Shown: piece by piece, positions 1 to 9,837 of the stretch
How the letters are laid out: each line of letters starts with the position of its first letter
How positions within the stretch are numbered: the first letter of the stretch is position 1
DNA from: Parvularia atlantis
Taxonomy: Eukaryota; Opisthokonta; Rotosphaerida
DNA length: 21,606 bases
Reading direction: 5' to 3'
Assembly (NCBI GenBank): GCA_943704415.1
Contig: CALSCO010000129.1
Location: 1 to 21,606, forward strand
Program-made: the position numbers and the translations under genes
The notes under the pieces: generated by a model
Seen by the model: the letters and a program-made list of their open reading frames with translations, nothing else
What the model was told of the DNA's origin: nothing
The model's database searches: none

Positions 1-155
1 CCCCCCTTCGGCCCGCCCGCCGCCTGCCCGCTGCCGGGTCGCGCCGTGCACTGAACTGAACGACCAAGAAAGAAGATCCATGACAGGTCCGCTGGAAAGA
101 GGTCGATGTCGCGAAGTGTGACACGGATGGCGTTTTTCACGGCTGACCTTGCGCG
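1..155. other. Left flank and probable 5' leader of the LRR gene
   Basis: This stretch lies before the first gene. It opens with a run of C followed by GC-rich sequence and becomes somewhat less GC-rich near the gene start. I see no coding signal, RNA gene or clear promoter element. It probably holds the promoter and 5' untranslated leader of the LRR gene that starts at 156. Confidence 0.4.
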
Positions 156-195
156 ATGGACGTGGACGACGGCTGCGACGCCGACGACGGGCAGC

Positions 196-277
<82 letters not shown>

Positions 278-1313
278 GCAGCAGCAGCTCAGCCCGGCGA
301 CGCTCCAGCTGCTGCGCGCGGCACAGCACGGACTGACGACGCTGACCCTCGCCAATGTCGGGCTGCACGCGCTCGCGCCCGGCGTGCCCCTCCCGCCCAC
401 GCTCGAGAGCCTCGACCTGCGCGGCAACGCGCTCACGGCCCTCCCCGTGCCGGCCCTCACCCGTGCGCGCCTCCCGCGGCTGCGGACGCTCAACCTTGCC
501 GGCAACAAGCTGCGCGACGTGCGCTGGGACGGCCCGCCCGCGCTCGCGCCCGCCCTCGAGTCGCTCCACCTCGGCGGCAACGAGGTCGAGACGGTCGACG
601 GTTCGCTCGCCGCCGCCCTCAGCCCCTCGCTCAAGTTCCTCTACCTCGGTGGCAACCGCCTGCGCGCCGTGCCCCTCGCCGTGACCCAGCTCGACGCGAT
701 CGAGGTGCTCTTCCTCAATGGCAACCAGCTCACGGCCCTGCCCAAGGAGATGGTCCGCCTCGCCCGCCTCGTCGCCCTTCATCTGCAGTACAACCTCCTC
801 GCCGCCCTCCCCGTCGAGCTGCTCGCCCTCAAGCGCCTGCGCTCGCTCTCCGTCCGCGGCAACCCGCTCCTCACCAGCTTCGCCGACGGCTACGCTCCGG
901 CCCTCCCCTCGCTCAAGGAGCTCGCCGCCCGCGCCGTCAAGGCCCACGGCGTGCCCGTCCCGCCCTCGCTCCCGGCCGAGCTCGCGGCCTACCTCGCCAA
1001 CGCGCACGTCTGCCTCGGCTGCCGGCGCACGTCGTTCGCCGAGAGCGCGCAGCACAGCCACGTCGAGTTCCTGGACGTGTGCGGCTCGTTCCACGTACCC
1101 TTCCTCCAGTTCCTCTGCTCGGAGCGGTGCTCGCAGCACGACGGCGCAGCCGGGCAGGCGGCGGCCCAGCCGCCCGTGGATCCACTCGTGCGGCTCGCGC
1201 GCCTTCGGAAAATTCTCTTGGACGCGTACGACCCGAGCAACTCGGGCTCGGTCGAGGACGTGCACCGCGAGATCCTCCAGAATATGGCCGAGGACGACGG
1301 CTTCATGGACTGA
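156..1313 (+). CDS. Leucine-rich-repeat protein with His-Glu repeat and C-terminal Cys motif
   Basis: A single-exon gene for a 385-residue, probably cytosolic protein. Residues 15-40 are thirteen alternating His-Glu pairs encoded by a perfect hexamer repeat, followed by four Gln. From about residue 60 to 250 there are several leucine-rich repeats of the LxxLxLxxNxLxxLP type (for example LDLRGNALTALP and LFLNGNQLTALP). Such repeats form a curved protein-binding surface. A C-terminal segment has C286xxC289 and C321xxxC325 (CSERC), spaced like a small zinc-binding unit; I recall similar tails in fungal LRR proteins but cannot name the family. There is no signal peptide or membrane segment. The start at 156 is the first ATG in a long frame with the strong C/G third-position bias of the neighbouring genes. 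The gene is convergent with the zinc-finger gene. The partner and exact role are unknown. Confidence 0.85.
198..275 (+). repeat. CACGAG hexamer microsatellite, 13 perfect units
   Basis: Thirteen uninterrupted copies of CACGAG lie in frame in the LRR gene and encode (His-Glu)13. The unit length is a multiple of three, so length changes keep the frame. The antisense strand is also open here and encodes a Ser-Cys ladder, which explains spurious long open frames in this area. Confidence 0.95.
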
Positions 1314-1401
1314 CGACGGCGGCGGCGTGGTGTAAATTTGTGCTACGTAGGTAGACTACGTGTAGACCTGCCAACTGGCTTCTGCCTTCCTTTATGTGCT
1401 G

Positions 1402-1434
1402 GCCGTTGCCCGACTGCGCAGCGTAGTCGTCCCC
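1402..1434 (-). repeat. Diverged copy of the zinc-finger gene's last codons, in its 3' flank
   Basis: This segment matches 1501-1533, the last coding bases of the zinc-finger gene, at 30 of 33 positions. The two copies are exactly 99 bases apart, so they are in the same frame. The real C-terminus reads GDGYAAQSGYGWQ and the outside copy reads GDDYAAQSGNGQ. It lies beyond the TAG stop at 1494-1492. It could be a leftover of a tandem duplication of the gene end, or part of an alternative last exon. Confidence 0.6.
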
Positions 1435-1491
1435 CAGCCAATGGCTTGCATATGCTACAATGTCAACGTGCCCCCCCACCACATCCAGTCA

Positions 1492-3556
1492 CTACTGCCA
1501 GCCGTAGCCCGACTGCGCCGCGTAGCCGTCCCCGGTCAGCTCGTGCACGAGCGCCTCCTCCTCGTCCTTGCCGAGGCCGAGCTGCGTCCCCGAGCCCGTG
1601 GGTGTCGACGTCGTGAGCGTCTCGGCGAGCTTGCCCGACCACTCGGCGAGCACGGGCTGGCGCGCACGGGCACGTCAGCGCACGTGGCACGCGCGCGCAG
1701 GGCATACGCACCTCGACCGACGCAAACATGTTGTCCGGGATCTGCGCGCGCATGCGCTGCTGCACCGACTGCTTGAACACGGCGATAATATCGTCCACGC
1801 TCACGTACGGCGGCGTCGTGAGCTCGTTGCTGAGCGAGTCGAGCGCCTGGGCAAATGCGCCCGCCTCGCCGACCTGCGTCGGCCACGCGATGCCCTCCAT
1901 CGACGCCACGCCCGCGTCGTACGCCGTCCGGTTGAAGATAGTCGTGGGCGAGAGCGCCGTCCCGAAGCCCGCCGCGTGTCCGGCCGACGCCCCGCCGCTG
2001 CCGTCTAGCGCGCCCGCCAGGCCCACGCTGCTGCTGCTGCTGCTGCTGTGCACAAGGCTGCCGCCAGCCGAGGGCGCGGCGTGCGCGGCCATCACAGGCT
2101 GGTGGATCTCGCGCATGTGCTTCTGCAGGGCCTTGTCGTCGCTGAATATGGCCCCGCAGTGCGGCCACGAGCAGCTGCTGCGCGACGCGCCAGACCGCGT
2201 CAGCATGACCGCTCGACGCACGCGACACGCACGCGCGCGCAAACGCCACCTCACAAAGTAGCGCCGCGCCTGCGCCGTCGCCACCGCCTGGGCCGCGTGC
2301 GGCGCCAGGCCCTTACGCTTCTTGGTCGGGACGGGCCGCCGCGCCGGGCTCATCGTCTGCTGGTGCCGCTGCAGCCGATTGGGCACCGCGAAGGCCGCCG
2401 TGCACACGTAGACCGGCCGGCCCTCCTCGTCGCGCTCCTCGGGCTCCTCGGCGTTGGCGCGCTGCTCGGCCAGGGCGCGCTGTTCGGGCACCTGCAGGCG
2501 CGAGACGTGCCACAGGTACAGGTCAAGGTCGTGCGTGCGAAAGTTGCACCTGCGTTGCGCGCGCGCGTGTGTCAGCTGCCGCCCGGCGGTGGGGCTTCGC
2601 ACGCACTTGTGCCGCTTCTCGCCGCGTGACGAGGCCGACGACGACGACGTACTGCTGCTCCCGCCCGTTCGCTCGCTCGCGCTCATCGGCTCGTAATCGT
2701 CGTCATCGGCCACGCGCGACGACGGCACGCCGTGGGCAAATTGCGCCTGAGCGTAGTGCTCCTCGAGCTGCGGCTGCAGGTGGTGCTCGTATGCGAGTTG
2801 CTGCTGGTGCAGGTAGTGCTGCTGCGCGAACTGATGTCGCATCGCCTGCACGCTGTTGGGCGACATCGGCTCGTCCGACGACCGCGGCGTTGACAGGCCC
2901 GACGTTGAGCTTGGCTCAAGCCCAAACTGCTCGAGCAGGCGCTGGTCCTCGGCCGACACTTGCACGTTCACGACCTCGTGCTCGCGGTATGGCGTCGCCT
3001 GTTGCTGCTGCTGCTGCTGCGGCGGCTGGTCGCGCGGTTGCTGGCGCCGCTTGTGCGCGCCGTCGCTTGTGCGCTCGGCCGCCGCCGCCGCCGCAACGGT
3101 GGATGCGGCTGCGTACCAGCTGCTGTCCTGCGCGTCCGCCTCGCAGTCGTACGACGCGGGCGGGAGCAGCGCGAGTGCCTTGCTGATCACCTCGCACGCC
3201 GATGACACGTTCTGACGGTGCTGCTGCGTCTGCTGCGGGTGCGGCTGCTGGCGCTGCGGCTGCTCGGGCGCAGGCGCGTGCGCGATGCTGCTGAGCGCAC
3301 CATCGCCGCAGCCTCCTCCTCCGGGCGACATGTGGCGGCTGCGGCACGAGCGCTTGGGTCGCTGCGGCTGCGGCTGGAGCAGGTGGCCGGTCTGCGAGTG
3401 CTCGCCTGGCGACGACCCCGTGCCGTCGCTCGCCGCACCTGCGGCGCAGCTGGTTGCGGCCGCAGCGGTCGCGGCGGCGGTGGGCGAGGTCGAGGGCAAG
3501 CTCATCAGCGTGTCAAAGTCGGCGGCACCAAAGAGCGTCGGATAGGCGAGGTCCAT
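1492..3556 (-). CDS. C2H2 zinc-finger protein, poly-Gln/Ser rich, probable transcription factor
   Basis: Four exons: 3556-2607, 2549-2250, 2177-1712 and 1656-1492, joined by introns starting GTGCGT, GTGGCG and GTGCGT. The product is 626 residues. One complete C2H2 finger is C419-x4-C424-x12-H437-x4-H442 (CSWPHCGAIFSDDKALQKHM). An earlier region around residue 318 (HKCNFRTHD) and a later half-finger (VCTAAFAVPNRLQRHQ) look like degenerate fingers. A basic patch PTKKRKG is a likely nuclear-localisation signal. The N-terminal half is low-complexity, with Gln, Ser, Ala and His runs as in many eukaryotic transcription factors. The start at 3556 (MDLAYPTLFG) was preferred to an in-frame ATG 66 bases upstream because the extra segment is Arg/Ala-rich with no bias of its own. 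Nuclear DNA binding is inferred; targets are unknown. It is divergent from the sulfhydrylase gene, with 412 bases between the starts. Confidence 0.78.
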
Positions 3557-5607
<2,051 letters not shown>

Positions 5608-5710
5608 GCCTGTATGCTTTCATGGGCCATGCGATGCATTCTGGTGGATGTTTCTCGGGCGATGCGTGCGGTGGGTGGACGGTGGGGTGGGTAATGCATT
5701 GCGCGCGTGG

Positions 5711-5778
5711 GCAACGTGCACACGGTGCATGCTGCGGTGCAACGTGCGCACGGTGCATGCTGCGGTGCATGCTGCGGT
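5711..5778. repeat. 28-bp tandem repeat, 2.4 copies, between convergent genes
   Basis: Copies at 5711-5738 and 5739-5766 differ at one base; a 12-base partial copy follows at 5767-5778. The unit is a mix of GTGCA, GCATGC and CGGTGC. It lies in the 211-base gap between the convergent ends of the sulfhydrylase and Qcr9 genes and has no coding signal. Confidence 0.8.
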
Positions 5779-5818
5779 GCATTGCACGCCCTGCCTGGCC
5801 CCACCAGACAACAGCGGC

Positions 5819-6110
5819 TCACTGGGACGGCTTGATGTCCTTCCAGAGCAGCTGCGCGCCACGGTCAGCTCGCACCACCACCGCCGCGCCAGCACACACA
5901 CCCCGCGGTTCATGCTCTCAAACAGGCCGCGCGTGGCCTCGTCGAACGCGATCTCGAACGCGAACGCGGTCGCGAAGATGCCCGCGACGAAGACCTTCAG
6001 CAGCCCCCGTGAGCGGCGCATCGCCCGGCACGCCTGCGCACCGAGTTGCGCCGCGTCACGTTGTTGATGAAGAGCCGGCTGAAGCTGCGCAGCGCGGGGT
6101 TCTCGGCCAT
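5819..6110 (-). CDS. QCR9: Cytochrome bc1 complex subunit 9 (Qcr9 / UQCR10 family)
   Basis: Three small exons, 6110-6042, 5994-5902 and 5851-5819, give 64 residues against 66 in yeast. Qcr9 is a single-span subunit of mitochondrial complex III in the inner membrane. The family pattern is clear after splicing: an N-terminal segment ending RRNS, the membrane helix VFVAGIFATAFAFEIAFD (residues 24-41), then the aromatic FESMNRG and LLWKDIKPSQ at the end. Intron 1 starts GTGCGC and ends GAAG. Intron 2 starts GTGTGT and ends GCGCAG; both are phase 0. The gene is too short and too interrupted to appear as one open frame. It is convergent with the sulfhydrylase gene. Confidence 0.92.
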
Positions 6111-6267
6111 GGCGGGCGCGCGGCGGAGCGAGACGGCGGAGCGAGACGGGGCTGCGAGGTCGGGCACACGGCGTCAGCCACGCTGGGTCTCGCGCGACGG
6201 CGGGCGGTGTGCGGATGCGTGTGCTTTTAATGTTACTGCGTGGAACGGGCCACGACGAGAGCATCGT

Positions 6268-6277
6268 CATATATATG
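6268..6277. promoter_or_regulatory. TATA-like palindrome CATATATATG
   Basis: A perfect AT-rich palindrome in otherwise GC-rich sequence. It is about 158 bases upstream of the Qcr9 start codon on the minus strand and could serve as its TATA box, although that distance implies a long leader. The function is inferred from composition only. Confidence 0.3.
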
Positions 6278-6343
6278 GAGATGGAGCCTGAGGGTAACAA
6301 CACAGAATGGCTCGCTGGGCACAACGACAACAGCATCCGATGA

Positions 6344-6651
6344 TCAGTACGCGCGCCACCGCCGGGTCCCAGGTGAGGTCTTGCCGATGCACTGGATGAC
6401 TGAAGCGCCCATGACGTCTCTGGCTGGAGCGGCTGGATGAGCGGGTCGAAGAAGTCGTGCGGCGCGACAAGGCCGTCGATGCAGGCGAGGTGGTCGCATC
6501 GGTTGCAGAACTGCGTCGTGCAGTTGCCCGGGCGCGCGCGGCACGTCAGGCCAGGCCGGTCGGTGCCGCGCCGGGCGCTTGGCCGTCACGGCGTGGTCGC
6601 GCGTGGCGTTGTCCAGCGCGTGCACGTCCCACCCTCGGTCGTGCATCGCGC
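6344..6651 (-). CDS. Candidate small Cys-containing protein, two exons (weak)
   Basis: Two minus-strand segments show the codon bias of real genes here. The first begins with ATG at about 6651 (MHDRGWDVHALDNATRDHA). The second covers about 6510-6420 and reads FCNRCDHLACIDGL then APHDFFDPLIQPLQP. They are in different frames and could be joined by an intron starting GTGACG and ending GACGCAG. That intron would be about 70 nt with an unusually long branch-to-acceptor distance. Cys residues in CxxCxxxxC spacing hint at metal binding or disulfides. The 3' end is uncertain and I do not recognise the family. It may instead be chance open sequence in a promoter region. Confidence 0.3.
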
Positions 6652-6669
6652 ATCTAGGAGCGGTGCGTC

Positions 6670-6758
6670 GCGGGCGCCTCCTTGCACGACTCGCAGCAGC
6701 CGCGGGCGCCTCCTTGCACGACTCGCAGCAGCCGCGGGCGCCTCCTCGCCGAGCAGCC
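6670..6758. repeat. 32-bp tandem repeat, about 2.8 copies
   Basis: Perfect copies at 6670-6701 and 6702-6733 are followed by a shorter diverged copy at 6734-6758. The unit begins GCGGGCGCCTCCTTGCACGA. Because 32 is not a multiple of three, the repeat is unlikely to be coding. It lies about 140 bases upstream of the uS17m start and upstream of the weak minus-strand candidate. Confidence 0.9.
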
Positions 6759-6893
6759 GCGAGCAACAGAGCGCGCTGTGAGAATCGTGACACGAAATCC
6801 CGCCACGCGCTTGCCAGCATGGGTGCTGACGTCGTCCGGCGCTCAGGCCGTGCGGCCCTCAGGCTCTCCCCCTCGCAGCAAGGCAGCGGCGCC

Positions 6894-7237
6894 ATGCCCA
6901 AGCTGCAGCTGATCGGGCGCGTGATCGGCGCGGCGATGCAGAAGACGGTCAAGGTGCAGGTCGTGCGCGTGTACCAGCACCCGCTGTACCGCAAGGTCTG
7001 CGCCCGTGCGCCATCGCGGCCGCGCCCTGACCACCCCCGCGCGTGCAGCTCATCAAGCAGCGCAAGAACTACCTCGTGCACAACGAGGACAAGCCGATCC
7101 TCGTCGGCGACGTCGTCAAGATCGAGGAGTGCCGCCCCGTGAGCAAGAACAAGGCGTTCGCGGTCGTCGAGGTTGTGCGCGAGGTGCCAAAGTATACCGA
7201 CCCCGACACGGGCAAGGTCTTCACGGCGCACGAGTGA
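6894..7237 (+). CDS. MRPS17: Small ribosomal subunit protein uS17, mitochondrial (bacterial type)
   Basis: Two exons, 6894-6995 and 7049-7237, give 96 residues. uS17 binds 16S-type rRNA early in small-subunit assembly. Family hallmarks are present: LIGRVIGAAMQKTVKVQV at the start, HPLYRK joined to LIKQRKNYLVHNED, then GDVVKIEECRPVSKNKAFAV. The intron starts with GTCTGC, an exception to the local GTGCG rule, and has CCTGACC before GTGCAG. The bacterial-like sequence points to the mitochondrial rather than the cytosolic ribosome. An in-frame ATG at 6819 would add 25 Arg/Ser-rich residues resembling a mitochondrial presequence, so the true start may be there. It is convergent with the pyrophosphatase, with 53 bases between the stops. 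Confidence 0.93.
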
Positions 7238-7290
7238 CGGATGGCCTTGCTTTCAGCTGTACAGTTTACGCACGCAACCGGCGACCGGGG

Positions 7291-8220
7291 TCAGAGGCGC
7301 TCGTTGGCGGCGTCGTCGGCCTCGGTGCGGCGCATGCTCCGCCACATCGTATGGCACTCCTCGGCGACGCTGCGGGCAAAGTCCTGCGAGCGCGCGTGCG
7401 GGGGCGTGAGCAAGCGTCGCGTCCGCTTGCAGCGCACCTTGCCAAAGGCCTGCCCGTTGTACGCAAAGCGGTTGGGCGGCTTGCCCTCGGCCACCTTGTA
7501 CACGCGGTACCACTCGCGCACGGCGTCGACGACGCCCACGGGCACGTCGCCGATGTCGTGCAGCGTCGCGGCCTTGGGGTCAGCCAAGTTGATCGCGAGC
7601 AGCTTCCAGTCGCACTCGTTCTCGTCCACGAGCGCCATCGCGCCCAGCAGGCGCACCTCGACGACCTCGCCGGCCTCGAGCGCGCGGTCGCCGATCTCGA
7701 GCACGTCGACGGGGTCGTTGTCGCCGGGCAGCTGCGCGCGCAGGGCCGTGAGCCACTTGCGCCGATGCGCGTGCGTGCGGCACCGGGGCACCTGCTCGGG
7801 TGTCTGGCGCACGGACGGGTCCTCCCACGTCTGCGGGAGGCAGCCGTAGTTGTGCAGGACGGGCCCGTGCTTGAGGAAGCGCAGCTGGCCGTTCTTGCGG
7901 TCCTGGCGGATCGGGTTGTGCTCCTCCTGGCCCGCGATCTCGTTCTTGGCCGTCGTGCCGCGCGGGATCTCGTTGACGTAGTGGAAGATGGGCGCGTGCA
8001 CCATCGACCGGATCGACTTGAGCGGGACGTCGTGCCAGAACGAGATGAGCCGCGCGTCGCTGCCCGCGCCCGCATCGGCCCCGGCCCAGGCGCGCCCACT
8101 CAGCGACAGGAATATCCTGTGCGCGGGCGTGCCGCGCTCGCCGCGCTCGACCCGCACAAGGCGCGACAGCGCAAACGACGCGAGCGTCCGCCGCCCGGTC
8201 ACGTGCAGCGCCGCGGCCAT
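7291..8220 (-). CDS. PPA2: Soluble family I inorganic pyrophosphatase, probably mitochondrial
   Basis: Three exons, 8220-7792, 7731-7438 and 7383-7291, give 271 residues. The enzyme hydrolyses pyrophosphate to two phosphates with Mg2+. Active-site groups are all present: NEIPRGTTAKNEI, HNYGCLPQTWEDP, G146-DND-P-V-D with Asp147, Asp149 and Asp152, then Asp179, Asp184 and Lys186 in LVDENECDWK, and WYRVYK. Spacing matches yeast Asp115/117/120 and 147/152/154. The first ~35 residues are Arg/Ala-rich without acidic clusters until residue 24, which suits a mitochondrial presequence. Both introns (60 and 54 nt) are multiples of three without stops, so unspliced messages stay open. They are called introns because their removal restores the family sequence. 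An upstream in-frame ATG at 8370 would add a 50-residue repeat-encoded extension, which I treat as promoter. Confidence 0.94.
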   Translation of the reverse strand: MAAALHVTGRRTLASFALSRLVRVERGERGTPAHRIFLSLSGRAWAGADAGAGSDARLISFWHDVPLKSIRSMVHAPIFHYVNEIPRGTTAKNEIAGQEEHNPIRQDRKNGQLRFLKHGPVLHNYGCLPQTWEDPSVRQTPEQVPRCRTHAHRRKWLTALRAQLPGDNDPVDVLEIGDRALEAGEVVEVRLLGAMALVDENECDWKLLAINLADPKAATLHDIGDVPVGVVDAVREWYRVYKVAEGKPPNRFAYNGQAFGKVRCKRTRRLLTPPHARSQDFARSVAEECHTMWRSMRRTEADDAANERL

Positions 8221-8243
8221 GACGGGATCGGGTTCTGAATGCG

Positions 8244-8371
8244 GCGCGATGTGCGCCACGCTGGGAAGCGCGCAGTCCCACCCACGCGCGATGTGCGCCA
8301 CGGTGCGAAGCGCGCGGTCCCACCCACGCGCGATGTGCGCCACGGTGCGCGCGGTCGCGATGTGCGCCATG
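8244..8371. repeat. 42-bp tandem repeats in the divergent promoter
   Basis: Two near-identical 42-base units at 8244-8285 and 8286-8327 are followed by two shortened units to about 8371. All four contain CGATGTGCGCCA (TGGCGCACATCG on the other strand). They fill the gap between the divergent starts of the pyrophosphatase (8220, minus) and the unrecognised gene (8485, plus). The unit is a multiple of three and open in frames on both strands, so it could also be read as an N-terminal extension of either gene. I favour a regulatory array. Confidence 0.85.
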
Positions 8372-8484
8372 CTGCCTGTCGTCCGTGTCGGTCGCGTGGG
8401 TCACGGGGCCTTTCGTCACGAGGTTGCTGCGTCACCCTCACTTCAGCGTCAGGTCGTCCCAACCGCCGCCGCCCTCCCGCGCGC

Positions 8485-9658
8485 ATGTCCGTGGCCGTGG
8501 CCGTGCTCAGCAGCAGCTCGGCCGGCAGCACGGCCGGCTCTGGGTCCCGCGCCGCTGCCGCCGCCGCCGCCGCCGCCGCGGCCATCGCCGTCGCCTCGTC
8601 GTCGTCGTCGCCGCCGCCGCCGGCCTCGCCGCCCGCCTCGCCGCTCGCCCGCGCCGCGCCCATCCCCGTGCCGGCCGCGGGCGCGTCGCCGCGTCGCGCG
8701 TCGCCCGCAGCGGCCTCCCCCGCGCCGTCGTCGGGCAGCTGGACGCCGCCGCGCGCGCCGTCGCCGACGCCCACGACGGGCACGAGCTCGAGCGTCAGCG
8801 CGCCGTCGTCGCCCGGCGCCCAGCCCGGCGTCTACTCGTACCTCGGTGCGGGCGGCGGGCGCCATGCCCGTGGAGGGGCACGAGCCTGACGCGCACCGCG
8901 CAGACTCGTTCATCAAGTCGCTCAACAAGGTGCTGTCGGCCGAGGGGGATCCCGCGGCGACGTCGCCGCCGCCGTCGGCAGGGGCCGCGGTCGTGTCGCC
9001 CACGTCGCCATCAGGGGTCGCCGGCGGGACAGGGCGCGGCGACTGGCAGGCCAGCTACCTCTCGCCCGTGCACACCAAGCTCAAGCGCGAGGGGCGCCAG
9101 CTCGAGCCGCACCGCGAGAAGGACATCAACGCGCTCCGTGCCAAGTTCAACGGCGTCCTCCCGTTCTTCCGCGTGTGGGAGCTGAAGGTGCGCACCACTC
9201 GCCGCCTCGCCTGCGGTGCGCGCGGCTCACACGCCGCCGCTGCCGCCCAGGTCGAGGAGATGGACAGCGAGGCGCCGACGATGGGGCGCGGGACACCGCC
9301 GCGGCCGCACCGCCAGATCTTTACGCGCGAGCTCTCGGCCACGCGCCTGTTCCTGAAAGACTACCAGAAGCGGCGAGGGATGACGCGCCTGAGCAACGGG
9401 TGCGCTGCGTGCTGCCCCTGCTGGTGTTGCTTGTGCTGACGCCCTCGCAGCGTCAACGAGACGGAGATGGACCCGAGCAGCCTGCGGCGCGCCGTGCGGC
9501 CCAAGCCCATGCCGACCGCTATCAACCCGGAGCCGTCCGTGCCCAAGGGCAAGACCGCCAAGACGCAGTCGCTCTCACCGGAGCTGCTGATCGAGCGGCG
9601 CAAGGCCGCGCCGCCAGTGAGGCAGCACTCCAAGCTGCACAGTTCTCTCGAGCAGTGA
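8485..9658 (+). CDS. Unrecognised low-complexity protein, four exons
   Basis: Exons 8485-8845, 8904-9187, 9251-9399 and 9451-9658 give 333 residues. The first ~120 residues are Ala/Ser/Pro-rich, with an Ala run (about residue 23-33), Ser and Pro runs, and no globular pattern. After splicing, DSFIKSLNKVL, then a basic-amphipathic stretch with HREKDINALRAKFNGVLPFF and RVWELKVEEMDSE, and TRELSATRLFLKDYQKRRG look folded, possibly helical. The C-terminus is Lys/Pro/Ser-rich, ending HSSLEQ. I do not recognise a family. Introns 1 and 3 change frame and are needed to keep it open. Intron 2 (63 nt) is stop-free and in frame but has GTGCGC and GCCCAG ends. The start is the first ATG of the frame after the repeat array. 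Location and role are unknown. Confidence 0.72.
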
Positions 9659-9837
9659 CCGCCGCCCGCGTGCCGCGCGTGCGCGTGCGCCTGTACATGT
9701 GAATTTGGTTGCGCGAGCGTTTGCCTACTTATGTGGTGTGCGCGTGCCCGGTCGCTCAGCTGGGCATTGCTCAACTGCGCCTCAGCCCACGGCGCACGAC
9801 TGAGCATTATTGCGAACTGCTGTACAGGCCGCACACT

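Larger units (their letters stand above)
6111..6893. other. 783-nt region between Qcr9 and uS17m
   Basis: This stretch holds a 10-base perfect palindrome CATATATATG at 6268-6277, a weak two-exon gene candidate on the minus strand (about 6344-6651) and a 32-bp tandem repeat (6670-6758). Close to Qcr9 a 13-base direct repeat (GGCGGAGCGAGAC type, about 6122-6149) lies in its probable promoter. The promoter of uS17m must lie at the right end. I see no tRNA or other RNA gene. Confidence 0.5.

Noticed and set aside
149-1354. A 401-codon Arg/Ala frame over the LRR gene
   Set aside because: It is a shifted frame of the same DNA, reading the hexamer repeat as Arg-Ala. It has no family pattern, whereas the LRR frame shows regular repeats.
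6670-6758. CRISPR-like direct repeats
   Set aside because: The 32-base units abut without spacers, so this is a simple tandem repeat; the genome is also eukaryotic.
8218-8370. N-terminal extension of the pyrophosphatase from an ATG at 8370
   Set aside because: The extra 50 residues are entirely repeat-encoded and the same DNA is open on the other strand. The Arg-rich sequence from 8220 already suits a mitochondrial presequence. It is not excluded.
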